A DNA stretch of 64,000 nt, from contig CAVXJC010000002.1 in assembly GCA_963762075.1 (NCBI GenBank), positions 310,001-374,000 of the forward strand. The letters run 5' to 3'. Source of the stretch: JAOUEA01 sp963762075 (GTDB lineage Bacteria > Actinomycetota > UBA4738 > HRBIN12). Of this stretch, positions 16,123-23,933 are shown in pieces. A program made the translations under genes and the position numbers. Position 1 is the first letter of the stretch; each line of letters starts with the position of its first letter. The notes beneath the pieces were generated by a model. That model did no database searches. It was not told where the DNA came from and saw nothing but the letters and a program-made list of their open reading frames with translations.

Positions 16123-16464
16123 CTACAGCTCGAGAGCGTCGTCGTCGAGCTTCGGCCTGTGGACCTGGCCCTCGGTGTCGTCGTCGTCGAGCTTCGGCCG
16201 ATGGACCTGGCCCTCGGTGTCGTCGTCATCGAGCTTCGGCCTGTGGACCTGGCCCTCGGTGTCGTCGTCATCGAGCTTCGGCCTGTGGACCTGGCCCTCG
16301 GTGTCGTCGTCGAGCTTGGGGCGATGAACCTGGCCCTCTGCATCGTCGTCGAGCTTCGGCCGATGGACCTTTTGGCCCTCGGTGTCGTCCTGGTCGAGGT
16401 TCCTCTTTGACCGCTGCCCCTCGGTGTCGTCCTCGGCCCTGCCCTGCTTCTCCTGGTCTGACAT
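16123..16464 (-). CDS. Tandem-repeat hydrophilic peptide (DDTEGQ-VHRPKLD repeats)
   Basis: 113 residues from the ATG at 16464, which has a strong AGAAGGAGGG ribosome site just upstream. After the leader-like MSDQEKQGRAE the protein is almost entirely repeats: DDTEGQ or DDAEGQ occurs seven times, mostly in 13-14 residue units reading DDDTEGQVHRPKLD, ending DDALEL. No Cys, no hydrophobic core, no signal peptide. It should be disordered and acidic with regularly spaced His, Lys and Thr. Not assigned to a family. Possibilities are a hydrophilin-like stress protein, a metal-binding peptide, or the precursor of a multi-core modified peptide; no modifying enzyme is adjacent. Confidence 0.72.
   Translation of the reverse strand: MSDQEKQGRAEDDTEGQRSKRNLDQDDTEGQKVHRPKLDDDAEGQVHRPKLDDDTEGQVHRPKLDDDDTEGQVHRPKLDDDDTEGQVHRPKLDDDDTEGQVHRPKLDDDALEL
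16135..16420. repeat. 42/39-bp coding tandem repeat
   Basis: Units begin at 16162, 16204, 16246 (each 42 bp), 16288 and 16327 (each 39 bp) and 16366 (diverging). The three 42-bp units differ at only a few positions, including synonymous changes. The 39-bp units lack one Asp codon of the Asp run. The array therefore grew by recent duplication at the end encoding the C-terminus of the protein. Confidence 0.9.
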
Positions 16465-16613
16465 TTCCGACCCTCCTTCTGGGTGGGAGCCCTCTCTTCT
16501 GGGGCTCATCCTGACCCCTGCATCATGGTTCGTGCAACCCACGATGACTGTCAGGCACACGACTCTCGAGGTGTCCGATTGGCGACACCCTTTCGCGGTC
16601 GTTTCGCGGCTTG

Positions 16614-16619
16614 TAGCAT
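16614..16619 (+). promoter_or_regulatory. TAGCAT -10 box, leaderless start of the GAF gene
   Basis: TAGCAT is followed by 7 nt and the ATG at 16627. TTTCGC lies 17 nt upstream of the box but is a weak -35. The spacing matches the other TAGCAT starts in the window. Confidence 0.5.
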
Positions 16620-16626
16620 CCGCGCG

Positions 16627-17388
16627 ATGAGCGGCGACGATGGCTCGGCCACCGACGGTCCCGACCTCTTCATGCGGCTCGCCGAGGCCGCGTCCAACCT
16701 GGGACCGGCGATCGAGCCTCCTGCGTACCAGGAGCTGTTGGACTGGATCGTCGAGACGGTTCGCGACGTGACCGGCGCGAATGCCGCTTCGATCGCTTCC
16801 TTCGATCCGAACAGGGAGATGCTGAAGTTCGTCGCCGCTTCCGGTGCGGCCGGTGATCAGGTCGTCGGCATGGAGATGGACGCCGGCAAGGGCATCGCCG
16901 GATGGGCCCTGTCTTCGGGTCAGTCGATCTCCATCTCCGATGCGCCGAGCGACCCGCGGTTCGCGCGCGACATCGCCGAGGCCACGGGCTATACACCGTC
17001 GACGGTGTTCGCGATCCCGCTCGAGACCGACGGGGGAACCATGGGTGTGATGGAGATCCTCGATGCCCCCGAGGGCCGAGAAGGCGCGCACGACGAATCA
17101 CGGCTCGTCGCCACGCTCGCCCGCCAGGCCGCGGTCGCGATCGAGACCGCTCGCCTCTTCCGCACGTTCGGCAGGGTCATGTTCAAGGCGGCGGCGCGCG
17201 CAGCCGAGGACGGCGACCTTCAGGCCGCACTCGAACGGATCGCGGAGAACACCCGAGGTCCGGCCCGAGAGTTCGCCGAGATGCTCGACCTGTTCGCGGA
17301 GATCGGCGCCCTCGGTCCGAAGGAGCGGCAAGCGGCAACCGACCTGTTGTACACGTTCCTGATGTACGCCCAGGGGAACCGGGGCTAG
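16627..17388 (+). CDS. GAF-domain sensor protein
   Basis: 253 residues, cytosolic. A GAF domain spans about residues 30-185: ANAASIASFDPNREMLKFVA, GKGIAGWALSSGQSISISD, TPSTVFAIPLETDGGTMGVM, EDESRLVATLARQAAVAIET-like ending. The remaining 70 residues are helical without an output domain. GAF domains bind small ligands or mediate dimerisation; no ligand can be assigned, though cyclic nucleotides are one known class. The stop is 3 nt before the GTG of a subtilisin-like protease, so the pair is almost certainly one operon and the GAF protein may control that protease. Confidence 0.82.
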   Translation: MSGDDGSATDGPDLFMRLAEAASNLGPAIEPPAYQELLDWIVETVRDVTGANAASIASFDPNREMLKFVAASGAAGDQVVGMEMDAGKGIAGWALSSGQSISISDAPSDPRFARDIAEATGYTPSTVFAIPLETDGGTMGVMEILDAPEGREGAHDESRLVATLARQAAVAIETARLFRTFGRVMFKAAARAAEDGDLQAALERIAENTRGPAREFAEMLDLFAEIGALGPKERQAATDLLYTFLMYAQGNRG

Positions 17389-17391
17389 CCG

Positions 17392-18204
17392 GTGCGCCCG
17401 GCGTGGTCGTGGGCGTTCCAGCCCGGCGCCCTCCAGGAGGTCGAGGTGAGCGTCCCCCACGACATCACGTCGGAGTGGGCGTGGGGGGGGAGCACCGGGG
17501 CGGGCGTGAAAGTCGCCGTGCTCGACTCCGGCATCGATGCCGATCATCCGTGGGTGCGCGCCGTCGAAGGCGCGGTGGCGGTCGACTTCGACCCCGACGC
17601 GCCCGGCAACGTGCGATTCACCGAGGGTCCGCATGAGGACCTGTTCGGCCACGGCACCGCATGCGCGGGCATCATCAGGAAGATGGCGCCCGACTGCGAG
17701 ATCCACAGCGTGCGCGTGCTCGGAGGCAAGCTCACCGGCAAGGGGTTCGTGTTCGCGGCCGGCCTACGCTGGGCGCTGCACAACGGCATGCGCGTGATCA
17801 ACCTCTCGCTCTCGACCGGCAAGCGCGACTATTACTCGGTGTTCCATCGCATCGCCGACGAGGCGGCGTTCCGTCGCGTGATGCTCGTGTGCGCGATCAA
17901 CAACATGCCGGGGCCGAGCTTCCCGGCGGAGTACTCGTCGGTGTTCTCGGTCGCCTCGCACCAGGACGTCGACGACCCGCTCGCGTTCGACTACAACCCG
18001 ACGCCGCCTGCGGAATGGGGAGCGCCCGGCATCGACGTCGAGGTCCCGTGGCTCGAGGGAAAGACGATCGTGGCCACCGGGAACTCGTTCGCCGCGCCGC
18101 ACATCGCGGGCGTGCTGACGTTGATCCTCGCCAAGCACCCGGAGCTCACGCCCTTTCAAGCGAAGACGGTGCTGATGGCGCTCGCGCGGAACGTGCGTAG
18201 GTGA
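17392..18204 (+). CDS. Subtilisin-family (S8) serine protease without signal peptide
   Basis: 270 residues, GTG start. The catalytic triad is complete: Asp in VAVLDSGIDADHP, His in DLFGHGTACAGI and Ser in VATGNSFAAPHIAGV; Asn of the oxyanion hole lies in LVCAINNMPGP. There is no signal peptide or prodomain, unlike secreted subtilases, so an intracellular role, or activity within a GAF-controlled unit, is likely. It follows the GAF gene after 3 nt. The acidic repeat peptide is encoded divergently next door, and a substrate or processing link to it is possible but unproven. Confidence 0.88.
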   Translation: MRPAWSWAFQPGALQEVEVSVPHDITSEWAWGGSTGAGVKVAVLDSGIDADHPWVRAVEGAVAVDFDPDAPGNVRFTEGPHEDLFGHGTACAGIIRKMAPDCEIHSVRVLGGKLTGKGFVFAAGLRWALHNGMRVINLSLSTGKRDYYSVFHRIADEAAFRRVMLVCAINNMPGPSFPAEYSSVFSVASHQDVDDPLAFDYNPTPPAEWGAPGIDVEVPWLEGKTIVATGNSFAAPHIAGVLTLILAKHPELTPFQAKTVLMALARNVRR

Positions 18205-18385
18205 GGAGCCCGCCCGTGAGGCGAGCGCCGAACGGTGAGCGTTGCCGGGGTCGTGTACTTCGTCCGATCGCCTCCCGCGTGCGGCAATGTCCCGACGCAA
18301 GGCTCGACGGGTTGCGCGCAAGCACCCCTGGGGAGTAGCGTCGCGTCGGCTGCCCGCCCTACGTAGTACCCGGAAGGGGGATGCG

Positions 18386-19033
18386 ATGACACGGCGGCTT
18401 TTCCTGCTCGCCACGATGGTCTGTCTCGTCATGGTAAGTACCGTTCCCGCTCAGGCGGGCGCCGAGAGCGACGACCTTCACAGGACCGGCCTCACGCGAG
18501 CGCGATCTCTTGCCCGTTGGGCGCTCGGGGAAAGCCCGAGCCCGCTGCTGTCGGCGTTCGAGGGAGACTGCGGCGACCGCGTCGGCAACGCGTTCTTCCT
18601 GGCGCCGCCGATCGGCCAGGACATGGAGCTCAGGTGCCGGGTTCCGCTCGACACCGCGATCGTCTTCTCCCACGCTGCATGGTTCACGACCATCCCGGCC
18701 GACGGGGCGACCGACGCGGAGATCATCGCCGCGGCGAACGACGGCTTCGACCCCGTCTCCTCGTGGGTGACGTTCGACGGCGACCGGGTGGGGCTCTCGG
18801 GCAAGACGTTCAACCTCGGCGCGTTCACCGTGTGGTCCGAGCCCGGCAGCTTCTACGACGAGATCGGGCTCGGCACGGGCGGGGTGCGCACGTCGCTCAC
18901 CGGCACCGTCATGACCCTGCCACCGCAGGATGCATGCGGGCGACACGTGATCAAGGCGGCGGTAGATTTCGGCGTTCCCGACGAGGTGTTCAGCGTCACC
19001 TACCGGATCAGGATCGGTCGCTGCGACGACTGA
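18386..19033 (+). CDS. Secreted protein of unknown function
   Basis: 215 residues from the ATG at 18386, preceded by the purine-rich GGAAGGGGG. A signal peptide (FLLATMVCLVMVSTVPAQAG) with an Ala-x-Ala type cleavage site directs export. The mature part has four Cys residues (DCGD, LRCRV, DACGR, GRCDD), suggesting two disulfides, and no recognised domain. It converges on the M1 peptidase with three bases between stops. The 181 nt before it hold no gene. Confidence 0.7.
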   Translation: MTRRLFLLATMVCLVMVSTVPAQAGAESDDLHRTGLTRARSLARWALGESPSPLLSAFEGDCGDRVGNAFFLAPPIGQDMELRCRVPLDTAIVFSHAAWFTTIPADGATDAEIIAAANDGFDPVSSWVTFDGDRVGLSGKTFNLGAFTVWSEPGSFYDEIGLGTGGVRTSLTGTVMTLPPQDACGRHVIKAAVDFGVPDEVFSVTYRIRIGRCDD

Positions 19034-19036
19034 ACC

Positions 19037-20509
19037 TCAGCGTGCGAGCCGTTCCGTGGCGAGGGCTCGGGCCAATGCTCGAACCTCGCCCGGACGGCCC
19101 GCTCCTCCACCGCATGCCGGCTTCTCGGGCGTGAAGAGCCACCGGTCGAACAGGGCATCGAGCTGCATGCCGGAGACGGTCTCGGCGAGCTGGATGAACT
19201 GGTCCGTGGTTCCGGTGTCGTTCGCCCGATCCACGACCCAGGTGCGAAGGATGTCGAAGAAGGCGGCCGAGCCCACCCTCTTCCGAAGGGACTGCAGCGT
19301 CATCGCTCCGCGAACGTATACCGCGCGATCGAACAGGTCGTCGGGACCCGGATCGCCGGGCGGCACCTCCCAGAACGGATCACGTGCCGGGAAGGAGTCG
19401 CACCAGGAGCTCGAGATGGCCTGAGGCGTCGCCAGCCCTCTCTCGTCTGCCCACAGCCATTCCGCGTATGTCGCGAACCCTTCGTTCAACCAGATGTGCT
19501 GCCAATCATCGACCGACACCACGTTCCCGAACCATTGGTGTGCGAGCTCGTGCGTGAGGATGAAGGTGTTCACGCGCCCGAAGAAGCGGGAGTCGTACAC
19601 AGGGCGCGTCTGCGTCTCGAGCGCGTACCCGAGCCGGTGACGATCGACGATGCCACCGAGGTCGTCGAACGGATACGGTCCGAACCGGCTCGCGAGGAAA
19701 CGCACGACCCGCTCTTCCTTGTCCAGCGATCGCTGAGCCTCTTCGGGGGCGCGAGGGTCGATCGCGTCCAGCACACGGATGCCGTCGTTGGCACGACGAT
19801 CGATGCGGAACCTGCCGATCGCTGCCGTCGCGAGGTAGCTCGCCATCGGGTCGGCCACCCGCCACGACCACGTCGTTCGGCCCTTGCCTGCCGGCCTTCG
19901 ATCGAGGAGGCGCCCGTTCGAGATGGCCTTCACGCGATCGGGCACGGTGAGATCGATGTCGTACGTCGCCTTGTCCTTCGGATGATCGTTCACCGGGAAC
20001 CACGCGGCAGCGGCCTCGGGCTCGCCGATGAAGATCGCACCGTCGTCTGTTCGCACGACCCCACCGGTGACGAACACGCCGCCGAACTGCTTCGGCACGC
20101 CGGCGTATGTGACGCGCACGACGAACGTGGTGCCCTGGGTCAGCGTCCCCTGTGGCGTCACGACGAGCTCGTGATGCTGCTCGCGGGTCCAGGTTGCAGC
20201 GGCGCCATCGACCGAGAGTGAGCCGATCTGCAGCCCGACGAAGTCGAGGTTGAACCGCGAGAGATCGATCGTGGCCTGCGCTGTGATCGTCGCGTCCCCG
20301 ACGAGCCGGTCGGAAGCTGGGCTGTAGCGGATGTCCAGGGCGTAGTGCTCGACGTCATATCCACCGTTCCCGTACAGCGGGAAGTAGCTGTCGCCGAGTC
20401 CCTCGGAACCGGGAGCCCCGGCGCCTCCGAGGGCAGGGGTGGTCGAGAACAGCGTGGCGATGGCCGCAACGACCACAACGGTCGGGATGCCTCGCCGTCG
20501 TTCGCCCAT
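19037..20509 (-). CDS. Secreted M1-family zinc aminopeptidase
   Basis: 490 residues with a signal peptide (TVVVVAAIATLFSTTPALGG). The gluzincin zinc site is complete: HELAHQWFG with the third ligand in LNEGFATYAEWLW, 18 residues later. The N-terminal beta domain (FPLYGNGGYDVEHYALDIRY) is typical of M1 enzymes. At 490 residues it lacks the long C-terminal helical domain of classical aminopeptidase N, as do many actinobacterial secreted versions. It is divergent from the DUF1028 gene with only 21 bp between the start codons. Confidence 0.92.
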   Translation of the reverse strand: MGERRRGIPTVVVVAAIATLFSTTPALGGAGAPGSEGLGDSYFPLYGNGGYDVEHYALDIRYSPASDRLVGDATITAQATIDLSRFNLDFVGLQIGSLSVDGAAATWTREQHHELVVTPQGTLTQGTTFVVRVTYAGVPKQFGGVFVTGGVVRTDDGAIFIGEPEAAAAWFPVNDHPKDKATYDIDLTVPDRVKAISNGRLLDRRPAGKGRTTWSWRVADPMASYLATAAIGRFRIDRRANDGIRVLDAIDPRAPEEAQRSLDKEERVVRFLASRFGPYPFDDLGGIVDRHRLGYALETQTRPVYDSRFFGRVNTFILTHELAHQWFGNVVSVDDWQHIWLNEGFATYAEWLWADERGLATPQAISSSWCDSFPARDPFWEVPPGDPGPDDLFDRAVYVRGAMTLQSLRKRVGSAAFFDILRTWVVDRANDTGTTDQFIQLAETVSGMQLDALFDRWLFTPEKPACGGGAGRPGEVRALARALATERLAR

Positions 20510-20530
20510 GGAACGTGATTATGTACGGCC

Positions 20531-21433
20531 GTGACGTACTCGATCGTGGCTCGTGACCCGGAGACGGGTCGGCTCGGAGTCGCGGTGCAGTCCCATTGGT
20601 TCTCGGTCGGCAGTGTCGTCTCGTGGGCCGAGGCGGGCGTCGGCGCCGTTGCCACCCAGTCGTTCGCCGAGCGATCGTACGGACCGCTCGGTCTCGAGTT
20701 GATGCGTCGAGGACGGAGCGCGCCTGAAGCGCTCGAGACGCTCGTGCACGCCGACGAAGATCGAGCAGTTCGGCAGGTCGCGTTCGTCGACGTATCCGGG
20801 CAGGTCGGTGTTCACACGGGCGGCGATTGCATCCGGGAGTTCGGCCACGTCGCCGGCGATGGATTCTCGGTGCAGGCCAACATGATGGAACGCGACACCG
20901 TCTGGGCCGCGATGGCCGACGCCTACCGACGCGCAGACGGCGATCTGCCCGACCGCCTGCTGCGTGCGCTCGCTGCGGCGCAGGCCGAGAGCGGCGACAT
21001 CAGAGGGATGCAGTCTGCCGCCCTGCTCGTCGTCGAGGCTGAGCCGACCGGAACCGAATGGGGCGACCGCGTGATCGATCTCCGTGTCGAGGATCACGCC
21101 ACGCCGGTCGAGGAGCTCACCCGCCTCGTTCGGCTGTGGCGCGCGTACGGACACGCCGAGCGCGCCGAGGAGCTCGAGCTCGACCACGATCTCGAGGGGG
21201 CGATGCGGGAACGCTTCGCCTCACTCGACGTGCAGCCCGATCACCCCGAGCTGGCGTTCTGGGCCGCCATCGCGATGGCCGGCGCCGGCCGACTCGACGA
21301 TGCGCGACGCACCATCGCGATCGCCCATGCTTCTCGGCCTGGTTGGGCCGAGTTGCTCCGCCGGCTGGTCGCCGACGACCAAGTCGAGCTCAGCGACGAC
21401 GCCCTTCGGGCGCTGCTTCCCGGCTCGGACTGA
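20531..21433 (+). CDS. DUF1028 (Ntn-hydrolase-like) protein
   Basis: 300 residues from GTG 20531, which gives the family's normal beginning TYSIVARDPETGRLGVAVQS. DUF1028 proteins have an Ntn-hydrolase-like fold; their substrate is not established. Conserved blocks include VGAVATQSFAERSYGPLGLE and GDGFSVQANMMERDTVWAAM. The last 90 residues form a TPR-like helical tail (ERAEELELDHDLEGAMRERF, AFWAAIAMAGAGRLDDARRT), also seen in other family members. Start is only 21 bp from the oppositely transcribed M1 peptidase, suggesting joint control. Confidence 0.85.
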   Translation: MTYSIVARDPETGRLGVAVQSHWFSVGSVVSWAEAGVGAVATQSFAERSYGPLGLELMRRGRSAPEALETLVHADEDRAVRQVAFVDVSGQVGVHTGGDCIREFGHVAGDGFSVQANMMERDTVWAAMADAYRRADGDLPDRLLRALAAAQAESGDIRGMQSAALLVVEAEPTGTEWGDRVIDLRVEDHATPVEELTRLVRLWRAYGHAERAEELELDHDLEGAMRERFASLDVQPDHPELAFWAAIAMAGAGRLDDARRTIAIAHASRPGWAELLRRLVADDQVELSDDALRALLPGSD

Positions 21434-21435
21434 CC

Positions 21436-22128
21436 TCAGCGCGATCCGCGACGGCGGAGCGCATCGAGATCCGCGATCACGACCTCGTGACCGCGCACCT
21501 CGAGGAAGCCGCGCGTCTCGAAGGACTTGAGGATCTGGTTGACGCTCTGGCGGGAGCCACCGACCATCTCCGCGAGTTCGGTCTGCGTGAAAGGCAGCGC
21601 GAGCACGATCGCATCACCCTCGCTCCGCCCGTCGCGGTCCGCAAGTGTCGCGAGCGTCTTCGCCAGCCGTCCGGCAAGGTCGAGGAAGACGAGGTCCGAC
21701 GTCTGCTCGGTGATGCGGCGCGCGAGCCCGCCGAGCGCACGGAGCATGCCATCGGCCACGCCGGGATGGCGATGGACTGCGTCGAGCAAGGTCGCACGGT
21801 CGACCGCGACCAGCGTCGTCGGCTCGATCGCAGTCGCCGAGGCGGAACGAGGCCGTCCATCGACCGCCGTGAGCTCGCCGAACGCGTCGGGCGATCGGAG
21901 GGTGGCGAGCACCATCTCCCCGCCCTCCCCCGACGATACCCAGACCTTCACCAGCCCCTCGGCGATCACGAACAGTGTGTCGCCCTCGTCGCCCTGGCGG
22001 AAGATGTGGCGGCCCCGCTCGAACTCCAACCGAGTGGCACGTTCCGCGAGGAACTCGAGCGCTTTCGGCGCCAGGTCGACGAACAAGGCAGAATTCGCAA
22101 GCAGCGGAGCGTTGCCATTCGTCGTCAC
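21436..22128 (-). CDS. Crp/Fnr-family transcription regulator
   Basis: 230 residues from the GTG at 22128. The N-terminal cNMP domain shows FVIAEGLVKVWVSSGEGGEM and the cassette FGELTAVDGRPRSASATA, where Glu, Arg and Ser match the cAMP contacts of E. coli CRP. The C-terminal winged helix has TQTELAEMVGGSRQSVNQIL, a Crp-type recognition helix. It is probably a cAMP-responsive regulator like actinobacterial GlxR/Crp. It is divergent from the second MFS-cNMP transporter across 64 bp, an arrangement typical of local regulation. Extending the frame to 22347 would overlap that transporter and lacks family resemblance. Confidence 0.9.
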   Translation of the reverse strand: MTTNGNAPLLANSALFVDLAPKALEFLAERATRLEFERGRHIFRQGDEGDTLFVIAEGLVKVWVSSGEGGEMVLATLRSPDAFGELTAVDGRPRSASATAIEPTTLVAVDRATLLDAVHRHPGVADGMLRALGGLARRITEQTSDLVFLDLAGRLAKTLATLADRDGRSEGDAIVLALPFTQTELAEMVGGSRQSVNQILKSFETRGFLEVRGHEVVIADLDALRRRGSR

Positions 22129-22192
22129 AGTTGGAGCCTTGCAGGAACGATGGCCTTGCCGCAAGCCCGCACCCCGGGAGTACGGTTCGCCG
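22129..22192. promoter_or_regulatory. Divergent crp / MFS-cNMP intergenic region
   Basis: These 64 bp must hold the promoters of both divergent genes. Seen: CTTGC and GCAAG arms at about 22139-22166, and TACGGT (a TANNNT hexamer) about 7 nt before the GTG at 22193. No full TGTGA-N6-TCACA Crp palindrome is present. Confidence 0.4.
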
Positions 22193-23908
22193 GTGGAAAC
22201 CGACGATGGGACGCCTGGGAGCGAGATCGACTCCAGCTCCTCGGAGACCGTAGTGAGCGAGCTGCTCGCTTCGGTCCGCGGGTTCACCCGATCGTTCCGC
22301 ACGCCCTCACTCGCGAAGGCGCTGGTCGCGCTCATCGCGTTCGGCATGGCCGAGTGGGGCGCCTACATCGCGCTCATCGTCTACGCCTTCGCAGAAGGAG
22401 GAACAGCGAGGATCGGCCTCGTATCGACGATCACCCTCGTCACGGCGGCAGTCGTCGCTCCGCTCGGGTCGGTGCTGGGGGACCGCTATCGCAGGGAACG
22501 TGTCCTCATCCTCGCCCACGGAGGTCTCGCCCTCGGCACCGGCACCACCGCGATCGCGATGCTGGCAGGGTTCCCTCCGATCGTCGTCTACACGGCGGCG
22601 ACAGCCTCCGCGGCGCTGCTCACTCTGGTAAGGCCGACGCACAACGCCGTGCTTCCCGCGCTCGCTCCGTCACCCAGTGATCTGACCGCCGCCTATGCCG
22701 CCACCGGCGTGATCGAGAGCACGTGCGCGTTCCTCGGCCCCATGCTCGCCACGATCGTGTTCGCCGTCAGCGGCTCGCTGTCGGGACCCGGATCTGTTGA
22801 CGCCGCGCTGGCGATCCTGCTGGTTCTCGGCACTGCATTGGTCGCCACGATCTCAGTCGCTGAAAGGATGGAACCCGAAACGCCCTCCAATGACCCGTCT
22901 CCGGCATTGGGCCGCGAGCTCTCCGATGGCGTCCGTACTGCCTGGCACGACCCCCGGCCACGGCTGCTCGTGGGGCTGCTTGGCATGTGGACCTTCGTGT
23001 TGGGCGTGATCGACGTACTGATCGTCGTCTTGGCGTTCGAGGTGCTCGGCACGGGCGAGTCAGGAGTCGGGTTGATGAACGTCTCGATCGGCATCGGCTC
23101 GATCGTGGGCGCTTCGGCCGCCGTCGTCGTCACCGGTCGCCATCGGCTGTCGGGCTCGTTCCGGTCGGGTCTCGTGATCACCGGGATCCCAGTCGCAGCA
23201 ACAGCGATCGTGCCGGTCGCTGCCGCACCGATGTTCGCCTTCTCAGCAGCGGGCATGTCGCTCAGCAATGTCGCCGGCATCACGATGCTGCAACGGCTGA
23301 TCCCCGACGCCAAGCTCACACGGGTACTCGGAGTGCTGGAGTCGATGTACATGGCTGGGGAAGGGCTCGGAGCGTTCGCTGCTTCGGTTGCGGTCATCGC
23401 CGTTGGTCCTCGGTGGACGTTGCTGGCTGGAGGGATGCTGTTGCCTGTGATCACGCTCGCCATTCGACGCCGCCTCGCACGTCTCGACGTAGGAGTGCGT
23501 GTCCCCAATCAAGAGATGGCCGTGCTGCGGCGGACGCGGATCTTCTCGGTATTGCCGGGGCTCGCGTTGGAAAGGTTGGCGCGCAACGCGGTGCCTGTGC
23601 ACGTGCAAGCAGGAACCATGGTGATCCGAGAGGGCGACCCCGGCGACCGCTATTACGCCGTCGCGAGCGGCTCGGTGGAAGTGTCCCGGGCAGGCGCGCA
23701 CGTCGCGACGCTCGGCCCCGGCGATGAGTTCGGCGAAATCGCGCTGCTGCGCGACGTGCCTCGCACCGCGACCGTGGTGGCGTCGACCGACTCCCGTCTG
23801 CTCTCGCTGCACCGCGACGAGTTCCTGGCCGCGCTGACGGGCGAAGCTCACGCGGCGGCGCACGACACCGCCCGCGGCCGACTGGATGGTCCCGGCTTCC
23901 AGGGATAG
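22193..23908 (+). CDS. MFS transporter fused to a C-terminal cNMP-binding domain (copy 2)
   Basis: 571 residues from GTG 22193; a GTG at 22253 is an alternative. The MFS part includes LIAFGMAEWGAYIALIVYAF and motif A as PLGSVLGDRYRRERVLI. After RRRLARLDVG a CAP_ED domain follows: RRTRIFSVLPGLALERLARN and the cassette FGEIALLRDVPRTATVVAS, a near-perfect phosphate-binding cassette. Same architecture and length as the protein at 14353-16038, but the membrane parts are quite divergent, so this is an old duplication or two recruited members. Divergent from a Crp regulator, it may be both transcriptionally and allosterically tied to cAMP. Confidence 0.85.
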   Translation: METDDGTPGSEIDSSSSETVVSELLASVRGFTRSFRTPSLAKALVALIAFGMAEWGAYIALIVYAFAEGGTARIGLVSTITLVTAAVVAPLGSVLGDRYRRERVLILAHGGLALGTGTTAIAMLAGFPPIVVYTAATASAALLTLVRPTHNAVLPALAPSPSDLTAAYAATGVIESTCAFLGPMLATIVFAVSGSLSGPGSVDAALAILLVLGTALVATISVAERMEPETPSNDPSPALGRELSDGVRTAWHDPRPRLLVGLLGMWTFVLGVIDVLIVVLAFEVLGTGESGVGLMNVSIGIGSIVGASAAVVVTGRHRLSGSFRSGLVITGIPVAATAIVPVAAAPMFAFSAAGMSLSNVAGITMLQRLIPDAKLTRVLGVLESMYMAGEGLGAFAASVAVIAVGPRWTLLAGGMLLPVITLAIRRRLARLDVGVRVPNQEMAVLRRTRIFSVLPGLALERLARNAVPVHVQAGTMVIREGDPGDRYYAVASGSVEVSRAGAHVATLGPGDEFGEIALLRDVPRTATVVASTDSRLLSLHRDEFLAALTGEAHAAAHDTARGRLDGPGFQG

Positions 23909-23933
23909 GACTACGGCTGGTCGACGTGCCGGC

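Noticed and set aside
16135..16420. CRISPR array
   Set aside because: The repeats are contiguous without spacers, have a 42/39-bp period, and stay in frame within a gene with a strong ribosome site.
16123..18204. Calling the repeat peptide, protease and MFS exporter a RiPP gene cluster
   Set aside because: No ATP-grasp, radical SAM, lanthipeptide or YcaO enzyme is nearby. Kept as a possibility in the findings but not as an annotation.
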